NCBI GenBank assembly: GCA_030744435.1
Contig: JASLQO010000013.1
Span: 310,001 to 374,000, forward strand
Direction of reading: 5' to 3'
Length of the DNA: 64,000 nt
Source of the DNA: JASLQO01 sp002327525
GTDB taxonomy: Bacteria; Pseudomonadota; Gammaproteobacteria; Pseudomonadales; Azotimanducaceae
A program made the position numbers and the translations under genes. Shown piece after piece: positions 25,712 through 34,640 of this stretch. Every line of letters starts with the position of its first letter. Positions within the stretch are counted from its first letter, which is position 1. The notes beneath the pieces were generated by a model, which ran no database searches, was not told the origin of the DNA, and saw nothing but the letters and a program-made list of their open reading frames with translations.

Positions 25712-26935
25712 TCAGGAAGAATGCGCGCGCTTCTCCCGCAGCAGCGGCAGTTGATCGTTCGAGTAGATCTTGTCGATGAAACGCGGGTTTTTCGACGACA
25801 TGTCTATCTGGTACAGGGCTGCGTCCTCTTTCATCGGTAGACCCAGGGCGCGACTCAGATTTCGGGCAAGCCACTTCTCTATCTTGAGCACCACCATCTT
25901 CTTGCGCAGGCGTCCCTGCACGTCACGGTTCTGGATGGTCGGCAGGGTGTTGAGCGTGAGGATCTCGTCGATGGTGGTGCTCGCCATCTTTTCGCGGCCC
26001 TCTTCGCTCGCGTAGAAATGGGTGACCGCGAACACCATCTTGCTGGGCTCGATGCTTCTCAGGAACTCACAGGACTTCACCACCGTGGAACCCGTACGCA
26101 CCATGTCGTCGAACAACACGATGTCGTGACCGCGGATCTCCTCGAAAGTGGATTCGCTCTCATCGTGCAGCTTGATCTCCACTTCCCGCTCTCCCGAACG
26201 CTCTTTGTCCAGAAGAATGAACTTGGCTTTGGGTAGTCCGAGCCGTGTAAACATCTCCTTGACGAAGTCTCGCGCACCCTTGTCCGGCGCGCATAATGCC
26301 AGTCCCTCGCCCCCGGGTCTGAACTTGACGATGTCGGAGTTCAGCAGATAGTCGACATATATCTCGTACGGAATGAGGTTGTGGAACTGGCCGTTGAAAA
26401 TGTCACTGAACATCAACTGTACGGAGTATGAGTGGTTGTGCACGGTGAGCACTCGGTCGACCCCCGCGAGCTTGAGCATCTCGGCGTAGAGCTGCGCGGT
26501 AAAAGGCTGTCCGTCGAACTTCTTGAGATCTGCCTCGCTGCGCTCGAACAGCGTCTCGCCGAGTTCGGCCCTCGGGCCCCGATCCTGAGCGCTGTAGAAC
26601 AGATCGGGCTCCACGAGCATGACCTGAGATGCACCGTTCTCCTTTGCCGCACGAGCGATCAGCAGATTGCGCATGGCCAGATTCTGCCGGCTGACCGCCC
26701 GGCTGGTGGTACTGACGATGACCACGGTCTTGCCCGAAAGTTTGTCGCCTATGGCGTCGAGGTCTTCCTCGTCGGAAATGAAGCGCGGGCAGAACTCGGA
26801 GTTGGCGAAGTTCTTCATGGCGATGACATCGGCTATGTCCTGCGTCTGTCCGACAGTGAAGGCGACGTCGATCGCGAAGGGATCGTCCGAGGAATTGCCG
26901 ACCACGATGACATCGGCGAGATCAAGCTTGGTCAC
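25712..26935 (-). CDS. Long ribose-phosphate pyrophosphokinase homologue
   Basis: 407 residues, about 90 longer than standard Prs. Recognisable Prs elements: FYSAQDRGPRAELG (ATP loop), VLTVHNHSYSVQ (the His of the VDxHxxQ segment), LLDKERSGEREVEI (catalytic flexible loop) and the PRPP-binding motif DIVLFDDMVRTGSTVV. All are diverged from the housekeeping enzyme, for example FDDMVRTGST instead of VDDMxDTGGT. An extra C-terminal ~80 residues (LRKKMVVLKIEKWLARNLSR) have no match that I know. It may be a PRPP synthetase of a distinct subclass or a phosphoribosyl-type enzyme. Monocistronic. Confidence 0.75.
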   Translation of the reverse strand: MTKLDLADVIVVGNSSDDPFAIDVAFTVGQTQDIADVIAMKNFANSEFCPRFISDEEDLDAIGDKLSGKTVVIVSTTSRAVSRQNLAMRNLLIARAAKENGASQVMLVEPDLFYSAQDRGPRAELGETLFERSEADLKKFDGQPFTAQLYAEMLKLAGVDRVLTVHNHSYSVQLMFSDIFNGQFHNLIPYEIYVDYLLNSDIVKFRPGGEGLALCAPDKGARDFVKEMFTRLGLPKAKFILLDKERSGEREVEIKLHDESESTFEEIRGHDIVLFDDMVRTGSTVVKSCEFLRSIEPSKMVFAVTHFYASEEGREKMASTTIDEILTLNTLPTIQNRDVQGRLRKKMVVLKIEKWLARNLSRALGLPMKEDAALYQIDMSSKNPRFIDKIYSNDQLPLLREKRAHSS

Positions 26936-27011
26936 TGAAAACCGCTGGTGGAATGGTCATGTGTATCCTAGTACGCCCTTTGCCGTGCATCCACTGGAAA
27001 ACGACCCCGGA

Positions 27012-28463
27012 TCAGCTGCGTTCGCGCAATACCGTACGCAACTCGATGATCTGCTGGTCTAGTCGGGCGTGTAGTTGCTCATTGGTGCGGCTGGCGAGGC
27101 GACGCGCGTACTCGAGATGCTGAATGGCTTTGTGGTATGCGCCGTGAAGCTCGAAAAACTGTGCGCGGGCCAGATGTACGCCAACGATGTTGCCGGCCTT
27201 GCCCGCGACCTCAGCCAGGTCGTACCAGACGTCGATATCCGTCTTGCGCGCGCGGGCCAGCTTCTCGAGTACCTGTTCCGCTGCCTCGAAACGTTTCGCT
27301 TCCAGCAGCGCGTCGGCGTAAAGCACGCTCAGCGGGGGATTGCCGGGATTGAGTTCCAGGGTGCGTCTCAACAGGGGCAGGGACTGGTCCGTGAGAGCAG
27401 CGTTGGTCAGCGCTTCTGCGAGTGTCGCGATGTAGAGGATGTTGTGTACGTTGGTCGATTGCAGCTGCTCCGCCATGGCGATGGCCTCGCCATGACTTCC
27501 GGAACGGCTGAGCGCCAGGGATAGCCCGTAGCGAGCCGCCAGATCCTCGGGGTCGTCCCGCACGGCTTTCTCGAAGCGTTTCAGTGCGGCCTGAGCGCTG
27601 TCTGCATAGTGGACGATGGCTCGCGCGCGCATGAGTTGATACGGCAACGACGCCGGAAACTCCCGCGATGGATACTGCATGGCCTGTGAGCGTGCATCCG
27701 TGATTCTTGCTTCGCTCAAGGGGTGAGTGGCCAGAAACTCCGGGGGTTTGCGGGTGTAGCGGTAGGCGCGCTGCATGCGTTCGAACATGCGCGCCATGCC
27801 GCGCGGATCCAACTGTGCGTTGACCATGGTGTTCAGCCCGACCCGATCCGCCTCCGTCTCGCGGGTTCTGCTGTAACGCAGCTGATTGGCCTGGGCCGCC
27901 GCCTGAGCGGTGCTGAGCGCGGCAATACCGGCGTCGGATCCGCCGAGCGCTCCGATCATGATGGCCGCCAGCAGCGATGCGATGGTCGGCAGCGTCTGGG
28001 AGCGCTGTTCTTCGATACCCCGGGCGAAGTGTCGCTGCGAGAGGTGCGCGAGTTCATGCGCCACAACGGACGAGTATTCGTGGACGTCTTGTGCGTGCAA
28101 CATGAGACCCAGGTTGATGCCGACCACGCCCCCTGGAGCCGCGAATGCGTTGACATCGGGACTGTCGATGAGAAGGGTGCTCAGCACTTTTTCGCGCAGC
28201 TGTGAATGCTCGGCGAGGCCGATGAGCTGAGTTTCAACGTAGTACTTCAGTATGGGGTCGTCGACGGTCGGCAGGTTGGCATGCACCTGGCGTAGGAAAT
28301 CCTCGCCGATCTGCTTCTCGAGTTCGGGTGAAACGATGCTGGAGGAGGCGTCGCCAAGCTCAGGCAGGTCGTTACCCTCCGCGACGACGGGCGGCGGTGT
28401 GGCTAGTGCCAACGCACACCACAGGGTCAAGGCTTTCCTGAAGTGAGTCATGTTCCGGATCAT
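27012..28463 (-). CDS. bepA: Periplasmic M48 metalloprotease BepA (YfgC)
   Basis: 483 residues. Signal peptide over residues 8-28 (ATG at 28451 is an equally possible start). The zinc site is HELAH at 136-140, and the third ligand Glu is in SRTRETEADRVGLNT. TPR repeats fill the C-terminal half (LAARYGLSLALSRSGSHGEA, LRRTLELNPGNPPLSVLYAD, DVWYDLAEVAGKAGNIVGVH). BepA acts as chaperone and protease in outer-membrane protein (LptD) assembly. Divergent from the TusA-like gene, which is the common arrangement in the class. Confidence 0.9.
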   Translation of the reverse strand: MIRNMTHFRKALTLWCALALATPPPVVAEGNDLPELGDASSSIVSPELEKQIGEDFLRQVHANLPTVDDPILKYYVETQLIGLAEHSQLREKVLSTLLIDSPDVNAFAAPGGVVGINLGLMLHAQDVHEYSSVVAHELAHLSQRHFARGIEEQRSQTLPTIASLLAAIMIGALGGSDAGIAALSTAQAAAQANQLRYSRTRETEADRVGLNTMVNAQLDPRGMARMFERMQRAYRYTRKPPEFLATHPLSEARITDARSQAMQYPSREFPASLPYQLMRARAIVHYADSAQAALKRFEKAVRDDPEDLAARYGLSLALSRSGSHGEAIAMAEQLQSTNVHNILYIATLAEALTNAALTDQSLPLLRRTLELNPGNPPLSVLYADALLEAKRFEAAEQVLEKLARARKTDIDVWYDLAEVAGKAGNIVGVHLARAQFFELHGAYHKAIQHLEYARRLASRTNEQLHARLDQQIIELRTVLRERS

Positions 28464-28610
28464 AGTATATGGACGCCGGAATAGCCCCCTGGGTTCCCTT
28501 CGAGGGGTTGACTGGTGTGCCGATGGAAAGGAACCGCGCTGACAGGGTGTGGGTGTTCCCGACCAAAACGTGCATCTGTCATACTATCGTGGCGACCTCA
28601 CAGGATACTG

Positions 28611-28856
28611 ATGAGTGAAAAGATGACCGAAGCGTCCGTTATGCTAGATGCGCGTGGGCTGAACTGCCCGATGCCACTACTGAAGGCGAAAAAGGCATTG
28701 AATGAGATGATGGGTGGTCAGCTGTTGAAGGTCCTCGCGACCGATCCCGGCTCGGTCAGGGATTTCGAGGTGTTCTCGAAACAGAGCGGGCATGCGTTGT
28801 TGTCGGCATCGCAGGATGATGACACCTATACCTACGTACTCGAGAAGAAAGCCTGA
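28611..28856 (+). CDS. TusA-family sulfur carrier protein
   Basis: 81 residues from ATG at 28611. The TusA/SirA/YedF fold signature LDARGLNCPMPLLKAKKAL is at residues 12-30, with the sulfur-carrying Cys19 in CPMP. The C-terminal half DPGSVRDFEVFSKQSGHAL is standard. The protein carries persulfide sulfur in the cytoplasm, for tRNA thiolation, molybdenum-cofactor enzymes or general redox. The gene abuts the PerM-like gene (TGA then ATG) and is probably co-transcribed with it. Confidence 0.9.
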   Translation: MSEKMTEASVMLDARGLNCPMPLLKAKKALNEMMGGQLLKVLATDPGSVRDFEVFSKQSGHALLSASQDDDTYTYVLEKKA

Positions 28857-29945
28857 ATGAAGTTTCTCGAGGTTATCGGTGCGTGGATCAACCACTACTT
28901 TTCCAACGAAGAGGCCATTTATCTGGTCGTGCTGTTGCTGGTGATATTCATCACCCTGTTCACGCTTGGAGATGTGCTCGCGCCGGTTCTCACGGGGCTT
29001 GTCGTGGCCTTCTTACTCGACGGGCTGACCGAGAAACTGGTGGCGCTGAAACTGCCGGATCTGAGTGCCGTGATCGTCACCTTCGCGTTGTTCGTCGGTG
29101 TGTTGTTCGCGGTGATGCTGTTCGTGGCGCCTCTGGTGTGGCGGCAGTTGCAGGGGCTGCTCGTGAGTTTGCCGGATGCCATGGTGCGTGTGCGAGAGGT
29201 GACCCAGGAGCTCGCCGATTCGTTTCCCGAACTGGTGACAGAGCAGCAGATCAACACATGGCTTGAGAATGTAACGGGTGAGATCGTCGCGTTAACGGGT
29301 TCGTTCATCGAGGCTTTCGTCACCAACGTTCCATCTCTGGTGGGCGTTCTCATCTACGTCGTGCTGGTGCCGATCTCGGTGTTTTTCTTCCTCAAGGACC
29401 GACACCGTCTGCTCGAGTGGTTTCATTTGCTGCTGCCCGATCAGCGGTCGCTGCTGAGCGCGGTGGGTGCAGAGATGAACGTGCAACTCGCCAATTACGT
29501 GCGTGGCAAGTTCATCGAGATTCTCATTGTCGGCTCCGTGACCTTCATTGCCCTACAGATCCTGGGGCTCAACTATGCAGCACTGCTGGGTGTGCTCGTC
29601 GGCGTCTCGGTTCTTATCCCGTTCATCGGTGCCGCGGTGGTGACGATCCCGGTTTTTCTGGTTGCCGTGATTCAGTTCGGCTGGTCGTGGGACCTCACAT
29701 GGGTGATGGTTGCCTACGGCATCATTCAGGCACTGGACGGAAACGTGCTGGTGCCGCTGTTGTTTTCCGAGGCGGTCGATCTGCACCCGATCACCATCAT
29801 CGTGGCAGTACTCGCGTTTGGAGGGTTGTGGGGGGTCTGGGGCGTGTTCTTCGCCATTCCGCTGGCAACGCTGATAAAAGCGATCTACAACGCCTGGCCG
29901 AGGGAATTGCAGGAATTGCCCGTACCGGAGAGGGCCGCTGAGTAG
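28857..29945 (+). CDS. AI-2E/PerM family membrane protein
   Basis: 362 residues starting directly after the TusA stop. Around eight hydrophobic segments are visible (AIYLVVLLLVIFITLFTLGD, AVIVTFALFVGVLFAVMLFV, and the pair in LGLNYAALLGVLVGVSVLIP). The C-terminal motif ALDGNVLVPLLFSEAVDLHP is the family's best-conserved segment. Members export small molecules or act as Na+/H+ antiporters; the function here is not decidable. Inner membrane. Confidence 0.88.
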   Translation: MKFLEVIGAWINHYFSNEEAIYLVVLLLVIFITLFTLGDVLAPVLTGLVVAFLLDGLTEKLVALKLPDLSAVIVTFALFVGVLFAVMLFVAPLVWRQLQGLLVSLPDAMVRVREVTQELADSFPELVTEQQINTWLENVTGEIVALTGSFIEAFVTNVPSLVGVLIYVVLVPISVFFFLKDRHRLLEWFHLLLPDQRSLLSAVGAEMNVQLANYVRGKFIEILIVGSVTFIALQILGLNYAALLGVLVGVSVLIPFIGAAVVTIPVFLVAVIQFGWSWDLTWVMVAYGIIQALDGNVLVPLLFSEAVDLHPITIIVAVLAFGGLWGVWGVFFAIPLATLIKAIYNAWPRELQELPVPERAAE

Positions 29946-30040
29946 GCTGCTCTGCCTGCCAGGAGCCACCTGCTTGTTCGGACTTGACGCGACCAGTACC
30001 ATGCGCACCTCTTCACACCGAGCCGAAATCGAGACTCACA

Positions 30041-30928
30041 ATGGAGGATGCTAACCTCAAAGGCAGTATCGTCGCACTCGTCACACCCATGACCCCGGAC
30101 GGCGACGTCGACTGGCCGGCGCTGGACGGCCTGATTCAATGGCACCTGGAGAGCGGCACGAACGGGATCGTGCCGATGGGTACCACTGGTGAGTCGGCCA
30201 CACTGACTACGGACGAGCACCTGCAGGTGATTCGCACCACCATCGAAATCGTTGCGGGACAGGTGCCGGTTATCGCCGGTACCGGTAGTAACGCCACCGC
30301 GGAGGCCATCCACCAGACTCAGGAAGCGCAACGCCACGGCGCCGATGCGTGTCTGCTGGTCACGCCGTACTACAACAAACCCACACAGGAAGGCCTGTTC
30401 CAGCACTACAAGGCGATCGCCGAGGCTTGTCCCGGCCCCATCGTGCTTTACAACGTGCCGCCGCGTACGGCAAGTGACATGAGCGCGGAAACGGTGGCGC
30501 GGCTGGCCGCCATCGACAACATAGTGGGTATAAAAGAGGCATGCGGAGACGCCGGGCGTGTCGGAGCAATCAGAGAACTCGTCGATGACGGGTTCATAGT
30601 GCTCTCCGGCGAGGACGCTCAGACGTTGGACATGCTCAAGCTGGGTGCCGTGGGCGCCATATCAGTGACTGCCAATGTTCTGCCGGGGGAGATGTCCCGG
30701 TTTTGTCAATCGTGGCTGGAGGGCAGGCCGCAGGATGCCCAGGCACTGGACACGGTGTTGCAGCCGGTGCATGCAACGATGTTCATCGAACCGAATCCGA
30801 CACCGGCAAAATGGGCGTTGTACGAAATGAAGCGAATTCAGCGGGGGATTCGGCTGCCGCTGCTGGAACTGTCGGCCTCGCGGCGGGACGAAGTGATTCA
30901 GGCACTGCGAGCCGTGGGGGCGCTCTAA
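30041..30928 (+). CDS. dapA: 4-hydroxy-tetrahydrodipicolinate synthase DapA
   Basis: 295 residues from ATG at 30041. TIM-barrel aldolase of lysine and diaminopimelate synthesis, condensing pyruvate with aspartate semialdehyde. Schiff-base Lys165 lies in VGIKEACGD, Tyr137 in VLYNVPPRT and the catalytic Thr48-Thr49 in GTTGES; Tyr111 is in TPYYNKP. The longer frame to 29984 is not supported. The stop overlaps the bamC start by one base (TAATG), the classical dapA-bamC arrangement. Confidence 0.96.
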   Translation: MEDANLKGSIVALVTPMTPDGDVDWPALDGLIQWHLESGTNGIVPMGTTGESATLTTDEHLQVIRTTIEIVAGQVPVIAGTGSNATAEAIHQTQEAQRHGADACLLVTPYYNKPTQEGLFQHYKAIAEACPGPIVLYNVPPRTASDMSAETVARLAAIDNIVGIKEACGDAGRVGAIRELVDDGFIVLSGEDAQTLDMLKLGAVGAISVTANVLPGEMSRFCQSWLEGRPQDAQALDTVLQPVHATMFIEPNPTPAKWALYEMKRIQRGIRLPLLELSASRRDEVIQALRAVGAL

Positions 30929-32040
30929 TGGTGCGCAGAGCCGTGGTCGTTGCACTCTTGACGGCGGCGCTGCCGGGCTGTTCGTGGTTTGGAGATGACA
31001 AGGGCTTGTTTGTAGACCGCTCCGATGACTACGTGGATGCGGCACTGACCGTTCCACTGGTGGTGCCGGAAGATCTGCAGAAAGACCGGTTGCAGGATCC
31101 TTTCCCCATTCCGGTGACGCCGAAGGTGGCGAAGGCGGAGTACTTTCCGGGCCGTCCACCGCTACCGGACGCTATTTACTCAGGTACCAACCGCGAGGAA
31201 GTTCGCATTCAGCGTCTATCTAAGAGACGCTGGCTGGTCGTTCCAGAACCGCCGACTACCGTCTGGCCGAAGATTAAACAGTTTCTCGCCGAAAACGGCG
31301 TCGCCATCACCAGCGAGATCAGCGGAGAGGGGCGTCTCAATTCCGAGTGGCTCGACATCGGAGACGAGGAGCGGCGCGATTTAGTGGGTCTGATCATCCA
31401 GGAAGCAAGGCAGGAAGCCGCAGTCGTGCGCGGGCGTGACCGGATTCTGGTGCAGGTGGAACAGGGCCTGCGCGAACTGACGAGTGAAATCCACGTGCGC
31501 CATGAAAACGACGCGCTGAAGGTGCCGATACAGGACGGAACCCTCGACATCGAACCGCATACCTCGGCGCTCGGCCTCGCGGAGCAGGAAGTGCTTGGCG
31601 AACTGGGAGCTTTCATCGCCGCCAAGGTCGCCGAGCAGACAGTATCGCTGGTGGGCGGTGAGATCGCCGGTCAGCCAAAGGCGGAACTTGGCCGCGCGAC
31701 CAGCGGAGATCCTGTACTGAGGCTGCACCTCGATGAGGAGCGGGCGTGGGCTACCATCGGTCAAGCACTGGCCAATGCGCGTGTCGACGTGACCGCTATC
31801 GACCGGGAGCGGGGTTTGTACTATGTCTTGATTCCGGAGACGCTGTTCACCGGGGAAGAGGAACCGGGATTCATCTCTGGCCTATTTTCGCGTGATAGCG
31901 AGGTGCACGAATTGATAATCGGAATCCAGAAGGACAACCTGGGCCTGCACGTCGTTTCGGTGTCACAGGCCGAGTCTCAACCTGTCGAGCGCGATCTGAG
32001 CCAGCAGGTGCTGGTGCTGTTGCGCGAGTTCGCTAGTTGA
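30928..32040 (+). CDS. bamC: Outer-membrane assembly lipoprotein BamC
   Basis: 370 residues from the ATG that overlaps the dapA stop. Lipoprotein signal: VVVALLTAALPGC, lipidated Cys18. A long unstructured segment containing GLFVDRSDDYVDAALTVPLV (the BamD-binding stretch in BamC) precedes two helix-grip domains (KRRWLVVPEPPTTVWPKIKQ and LHLDEERAWATIGQALANA). BamC is an accessory of the beta-barrel assembly machine. The TTG of the next gene overlaps the stop. Confidence 0.9.
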   Translation: MVRRAVVVALLTAALPGCSWFGDDKGLFVDRSDDYVDAALTVPLVVPEDLQKDRLQDPFPIPVTPKVAKAEYFPGRPPLPDAIYSGTNREEVRIQRLSKRRWLVVPEPPTTVWPKIKQFLAENGVAITSEISGEGRLNSEWLDIGDEERRDLVGLIIQEARQEAAVVRGRDRILVQVEQGLRELTSEIHVRHENDALKVPIQDGTLDIEPHTSALGLAEQEVLGELGAFIAAKVAEQTVSLVGGEIAGQPKAELGRATSGDPVLRLHLDEERAWATIGQALANARVDVTAIDRERGLYYVLIPETLFTGEEEPGFISGLFSRDSEVHELIIGIQKDNLGLHVVSVSQAESQPVERDLSQQVLVLLREFAS

Positions 32041-32810
32041 ATGGACTGGCGTCTCTCGGCAGCGGCAGCCGCGGCAACGGCACGCTGGTGCGCCTGGGAG
32101 AGACGTGTGTGCTGGTCGACTGCGGATTTACGCTCAAGCAGACTGAAATGCGGCTGCGCAGACTGGACACAGCGCCTGGAGAGATAGCCGCCATCATCGT
32201 TACCCACGAGCACGCCGATCATGCGCGTGGGGTTGCGGCACTCGCGCAGAAATATGCGATACCGGTGTTTGCCTCCTATGGGACGTTGAAAGCCTCGCTC
32301 GAACTCATGGTCGGACGGCCTTTCGACAGCCATCAGGCGTTCGATGCGGGCGCTGTGTCAGTGACTCCGGTGCCGGTACCGCACGATTGCAGAGAACCGA
32401 CTCAATTCGTACTCGAAGGTGGCGGGGCGCGGATCGGGGTGATATCCGACCTGGGCAGAATCACAGCGCATATCGTGGAGCAATACTGCCACTGCGATGC
32501 GATTCTGATGGAAAGCAATCATGATCGGCAGATGCTGGTGCGCGGCAGGTACCCGGAGCGCCTGAAGCGTCGTATCGCGAGTGAGGTTGGTCACTTATCC
32601 AACGAACAGGCCGTCGGTTTTCTGGAAAAGATCGGGCATCCTGGGCTGAACGTCGTCATTGGCCACGTCAGCGAGGAAAACAACCACCGCGATCTGCTCG
32701 AGGCCTGTTTCGAGCCGTTGCGCAGCGGGGTTTCGAGCCTGAGCTACGCCACGCAGAGTATGGGCATGAATTGGACCCTCATTGCGCCCAAAGAGGCACT
32801 TGCGCTGTAG
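32037..32810 (+). CDS. MBL-fold hydrolase (YycJ/WalJ-like)
   Basis: 257 residues from TTG at 32037 inside the bamC TTGA overlap. The N-terminal LASLGSGSRGNGTLVRLGET is the hallmark start of the YycJ-type family. The metal motifs THEHADHARG, PVPHDCREP and GVISDLGRITAHI and the C-terminal LVIGHVSEENNH equivalent (NVVIGHVSEEN) follow. Probable cytoplasmic exonuclease-type phosphodiesterase. Co-transcribed with dapA-bamC; this order recurs in Gammaproteobacteria. Confidence 0.88.
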   Translation: MNGLASLGSGSRGNGTLVRLGETCVLVDCGFTLKQTEMRLRRLDTAPGEIAAIIVTHEHADHARGVAALAQKYAIPVFASYGTLKASLELMVGRPFDSHQAFDAGAVSVTPVPVPHDCREPTQFVLEGGGARIGVISDLGRITAHIVEQYCHCDAILMESNHDRQMLVRGRYPERLKRRIASEVGHLSNEQAVGFLEKIGHPGLNVVIGHVSEENNHRDLLEACFEPLRSGVSSLSYATQSMGMNWTLIAPKEALAL

Positions 32811-32914
32811 TATGATTTGCCACCCGGTTGCGGTGGGCAACCTTCCGGGTGCAACGTCCGGGTTCGCGTGACCAGGGTCGCCGGGAATCACGAAACGAGT
32901 AGGAAACTTACAAC

Positions 32915-33769
32915 ATGGAAGCGCAAGCGCAGGTCTTCGCCGTCAATCCTCAGACCTTTCAGACAGATGTGATAGAGCGGTCGCAGAATACACCTGTCAT
33001 TCTGCTGTTCTGGGCGGAGCAGGTGTCCCCGTCGACGGATGCGCGACGTCAACTGGAGGCGCTTGCGCCCCAGTACTCGGGTAAGGTCTGGATCGCGCTT
33101 GTGGACGTGGCGGAAGATCAGACACTGGCACAGCACCTGCGTGTGCAGGGATTGCCGAGTATCCGCGTCATCCAGGGCGGCCAGATCGTCGACCAGCTCG
33201 ACGGGCCTCAGGATGAGAATACCCTGCGCGCGCTGCTCGATACGCTGACCCTGTCCTCCGGGGAAGTACTACGTGCCCCGCTGGAGCAGATTCTCGAGCG
33301 TGGCGATTTCGATGCTGCGCTTGAGCTATTGCAGCAGGTGATAAATGAAGAACCACAGAATCAGGCTTTTCGTGTGGAACTGGCGGATGTGCTGATTCGC
33401 CAGGGGAAGCTCGAGGATGCGCGTCAGGCATTGGGAGGCATTCCTGAAGATGTCGAAGGCCGCGACCGGCCTGTCGCAAGGCTCGGATTCGCCGAGGAGG
33501 TGGCGGGCATGCGCGGCATGGCAGAGCTCGAGGCTGCTTTGGGAGAGGACGCCGACGACCTCGAAGCTTGCTATGAACTGTGTATACACCATACCTGCGA
33601 GGAGCGTTTCGAACAGGCTCTGGAGATCGCTCTCAGCATCCTGCAAGCCGATCGGGAATTCCGTGACGACATTGGCCGAACCACGATGATCCGTATCTTC
33701 CAGATCCTGCCCAAAGGCTCGGAAATCGCTGGTAGCTTTCGCCGGCGGATGTTCAATTTCATGCATTGA
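32915..33769 (+). CDS. Thioredoxin-fold TPR protein (CnoX/YbbN-like)
   Basis: 284 residues. N-terminal thioredoxin fold without the CXXC pair: the active-site position reads FWAEQVSPSTDARRQL, so it is redox-inactive. The cis-Pro segment LPSIRVIQGGQIVDQLDGPQ is present. The C-terminal half is a TPR-like helical domain (LEQILERGDFDAALELLQQV, NQAFRVELADVLIRQGKLED) as in CnoX, the holdase that hands substrates to GroEL. Cytoplasmic. Confidence 0.87.
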   Translation: MEAQAQVFAVNPQTFQTDVIERSQNTPVILLFWAEQVSPSTDARRQLEALAPQYSGKVWIALVDVAEDQTLAQHLRVQGLPSIRVIQGGQIVDQLDGPQDENTLRALLDTLTLSSGEVLRAPLEQILERGDFDAALELLQQVINEEPQNQAFRVELADVLIRQGKLEDARQALGGIPEDVEGRDRPVARLGFAEEVAGMRGMAELEAALGEDADDLEACYELCIHHTCEERFEQALEIALSILQADREFRDDIGRTTMIRIFQILPKGSEIAGSFRRRMFNFMH

Positions 33770-33804
33770 GCATGTTCTGCCCGTGATGCCCCAGGCACTT
33801 CCCG

Positions 33805-34189
33805 ATGGAAGTTGATCTCTGGAGGCTGCTGGCGGGTCTGGGATTGTTTCTGTTCTCCATGCGTGTCATCGAGGGCGCGCTGCAATCGGTGTCAGCAGCA
33901 CTGTTTTCGACGGTTTTTTTTTGAAACAATATATGCAACCCGATACAGGGTGTGATCAGCGGATCCATCGCCACGGCGATGCTGCAGAGCAGTTCTCTGG
34001 TCGGGCTGCTGATGTTGGTGCTGGTGGGCCGGCGTGATCGAGATGCGCAATGCGCTATCGGTCATCTTCGGTGACAATCTCAGCACCACGGCGACCGAAG
34101 CGGTCGCGAGCCCGGATATCCACAGGAGCCCCGATACTTCGACCACGCTGATGACGGCCGCTGTCCAGACCGATTCACCGATTCCCTAA
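33805..34189 (+). pseudogene. Decayed Na/Pi-cotransporter (N-terminal part)
   Basis: The first frame reads MEVDLWRLLAGLGLFLFSMR, VIEGALQSVSAALFSTVFF and then stops in a run of nine T. The next frame has NPIQGVISGSIATAMLQSSS and LVGLLMLVLVG, with the QSSS motif of the Na+/phosphate cotransporter family (PF02690). Another shift leads to GVIEMRNALSVIFGDN and ends near 34189. At least two frameshifts plus loss of the C-terminal repeat: a clear pseudogene. Confidence 0.7.
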
Positions 34190-34605
34190 AGTGCGATCAG
34201 CGTGAGCGTCACGAGACTTGCAATGACGATCAATGCGTGTGGGGGCCGGACGAAGGCCTGGATATAGCCGAGCGTCGTTGAAAAGTGCCGCGCTCTACCC
34301 AACACCGGAGTAGATGACCATCAAACCGACGATCAGCGCGAGGCGCTTGGAAGCGAGCCCATTGTGCACATCCGGCGCGGCACCGGCGGTGCGTTAAAAG
34401 CGGCTGCAGAGCTCCGAAAACGACAGTGCCGTGATCACGGCGAGTCCGCAGGCGATCATGAACGAGAAGGCGGCGCCATGTCCGGCGAGTGCCGAAATCT
34501 CGCCGATCAGGGCATAGATTCCAGCACCGACGGTAGTGCCGATGCCATAGAGGATGAGCATTGACAGGCTGAGCCGCCGGTTCAGAGTGCTGGCGATTTT
34601 CTGGT
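34190..34605 (-). pseudogene. Decayed APC-family amino-acid permease
   Basis: On the minus strand from about 34605: STLNRRLSLSMLILYGIGTT, VGAGIYALIGEISALAGHGA and ALSFSELCSRF, helices 1-2 of an APC permease with the unwound GxG motif (GAGIYALIG). The frame then stops. Further on, in other frames, come SKRLALIVGLMVIYSGVG and STTLGYIQAFVRPPHALIV, which are later helices with large deletions between. It is tail-to-tail with the Na/Pi remnant. Non-functional. Confidence 0.65.
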
Positions 34606-34640
34606 ATCCGTTGGATGAACGAACACGAGCAAGACGCCGG

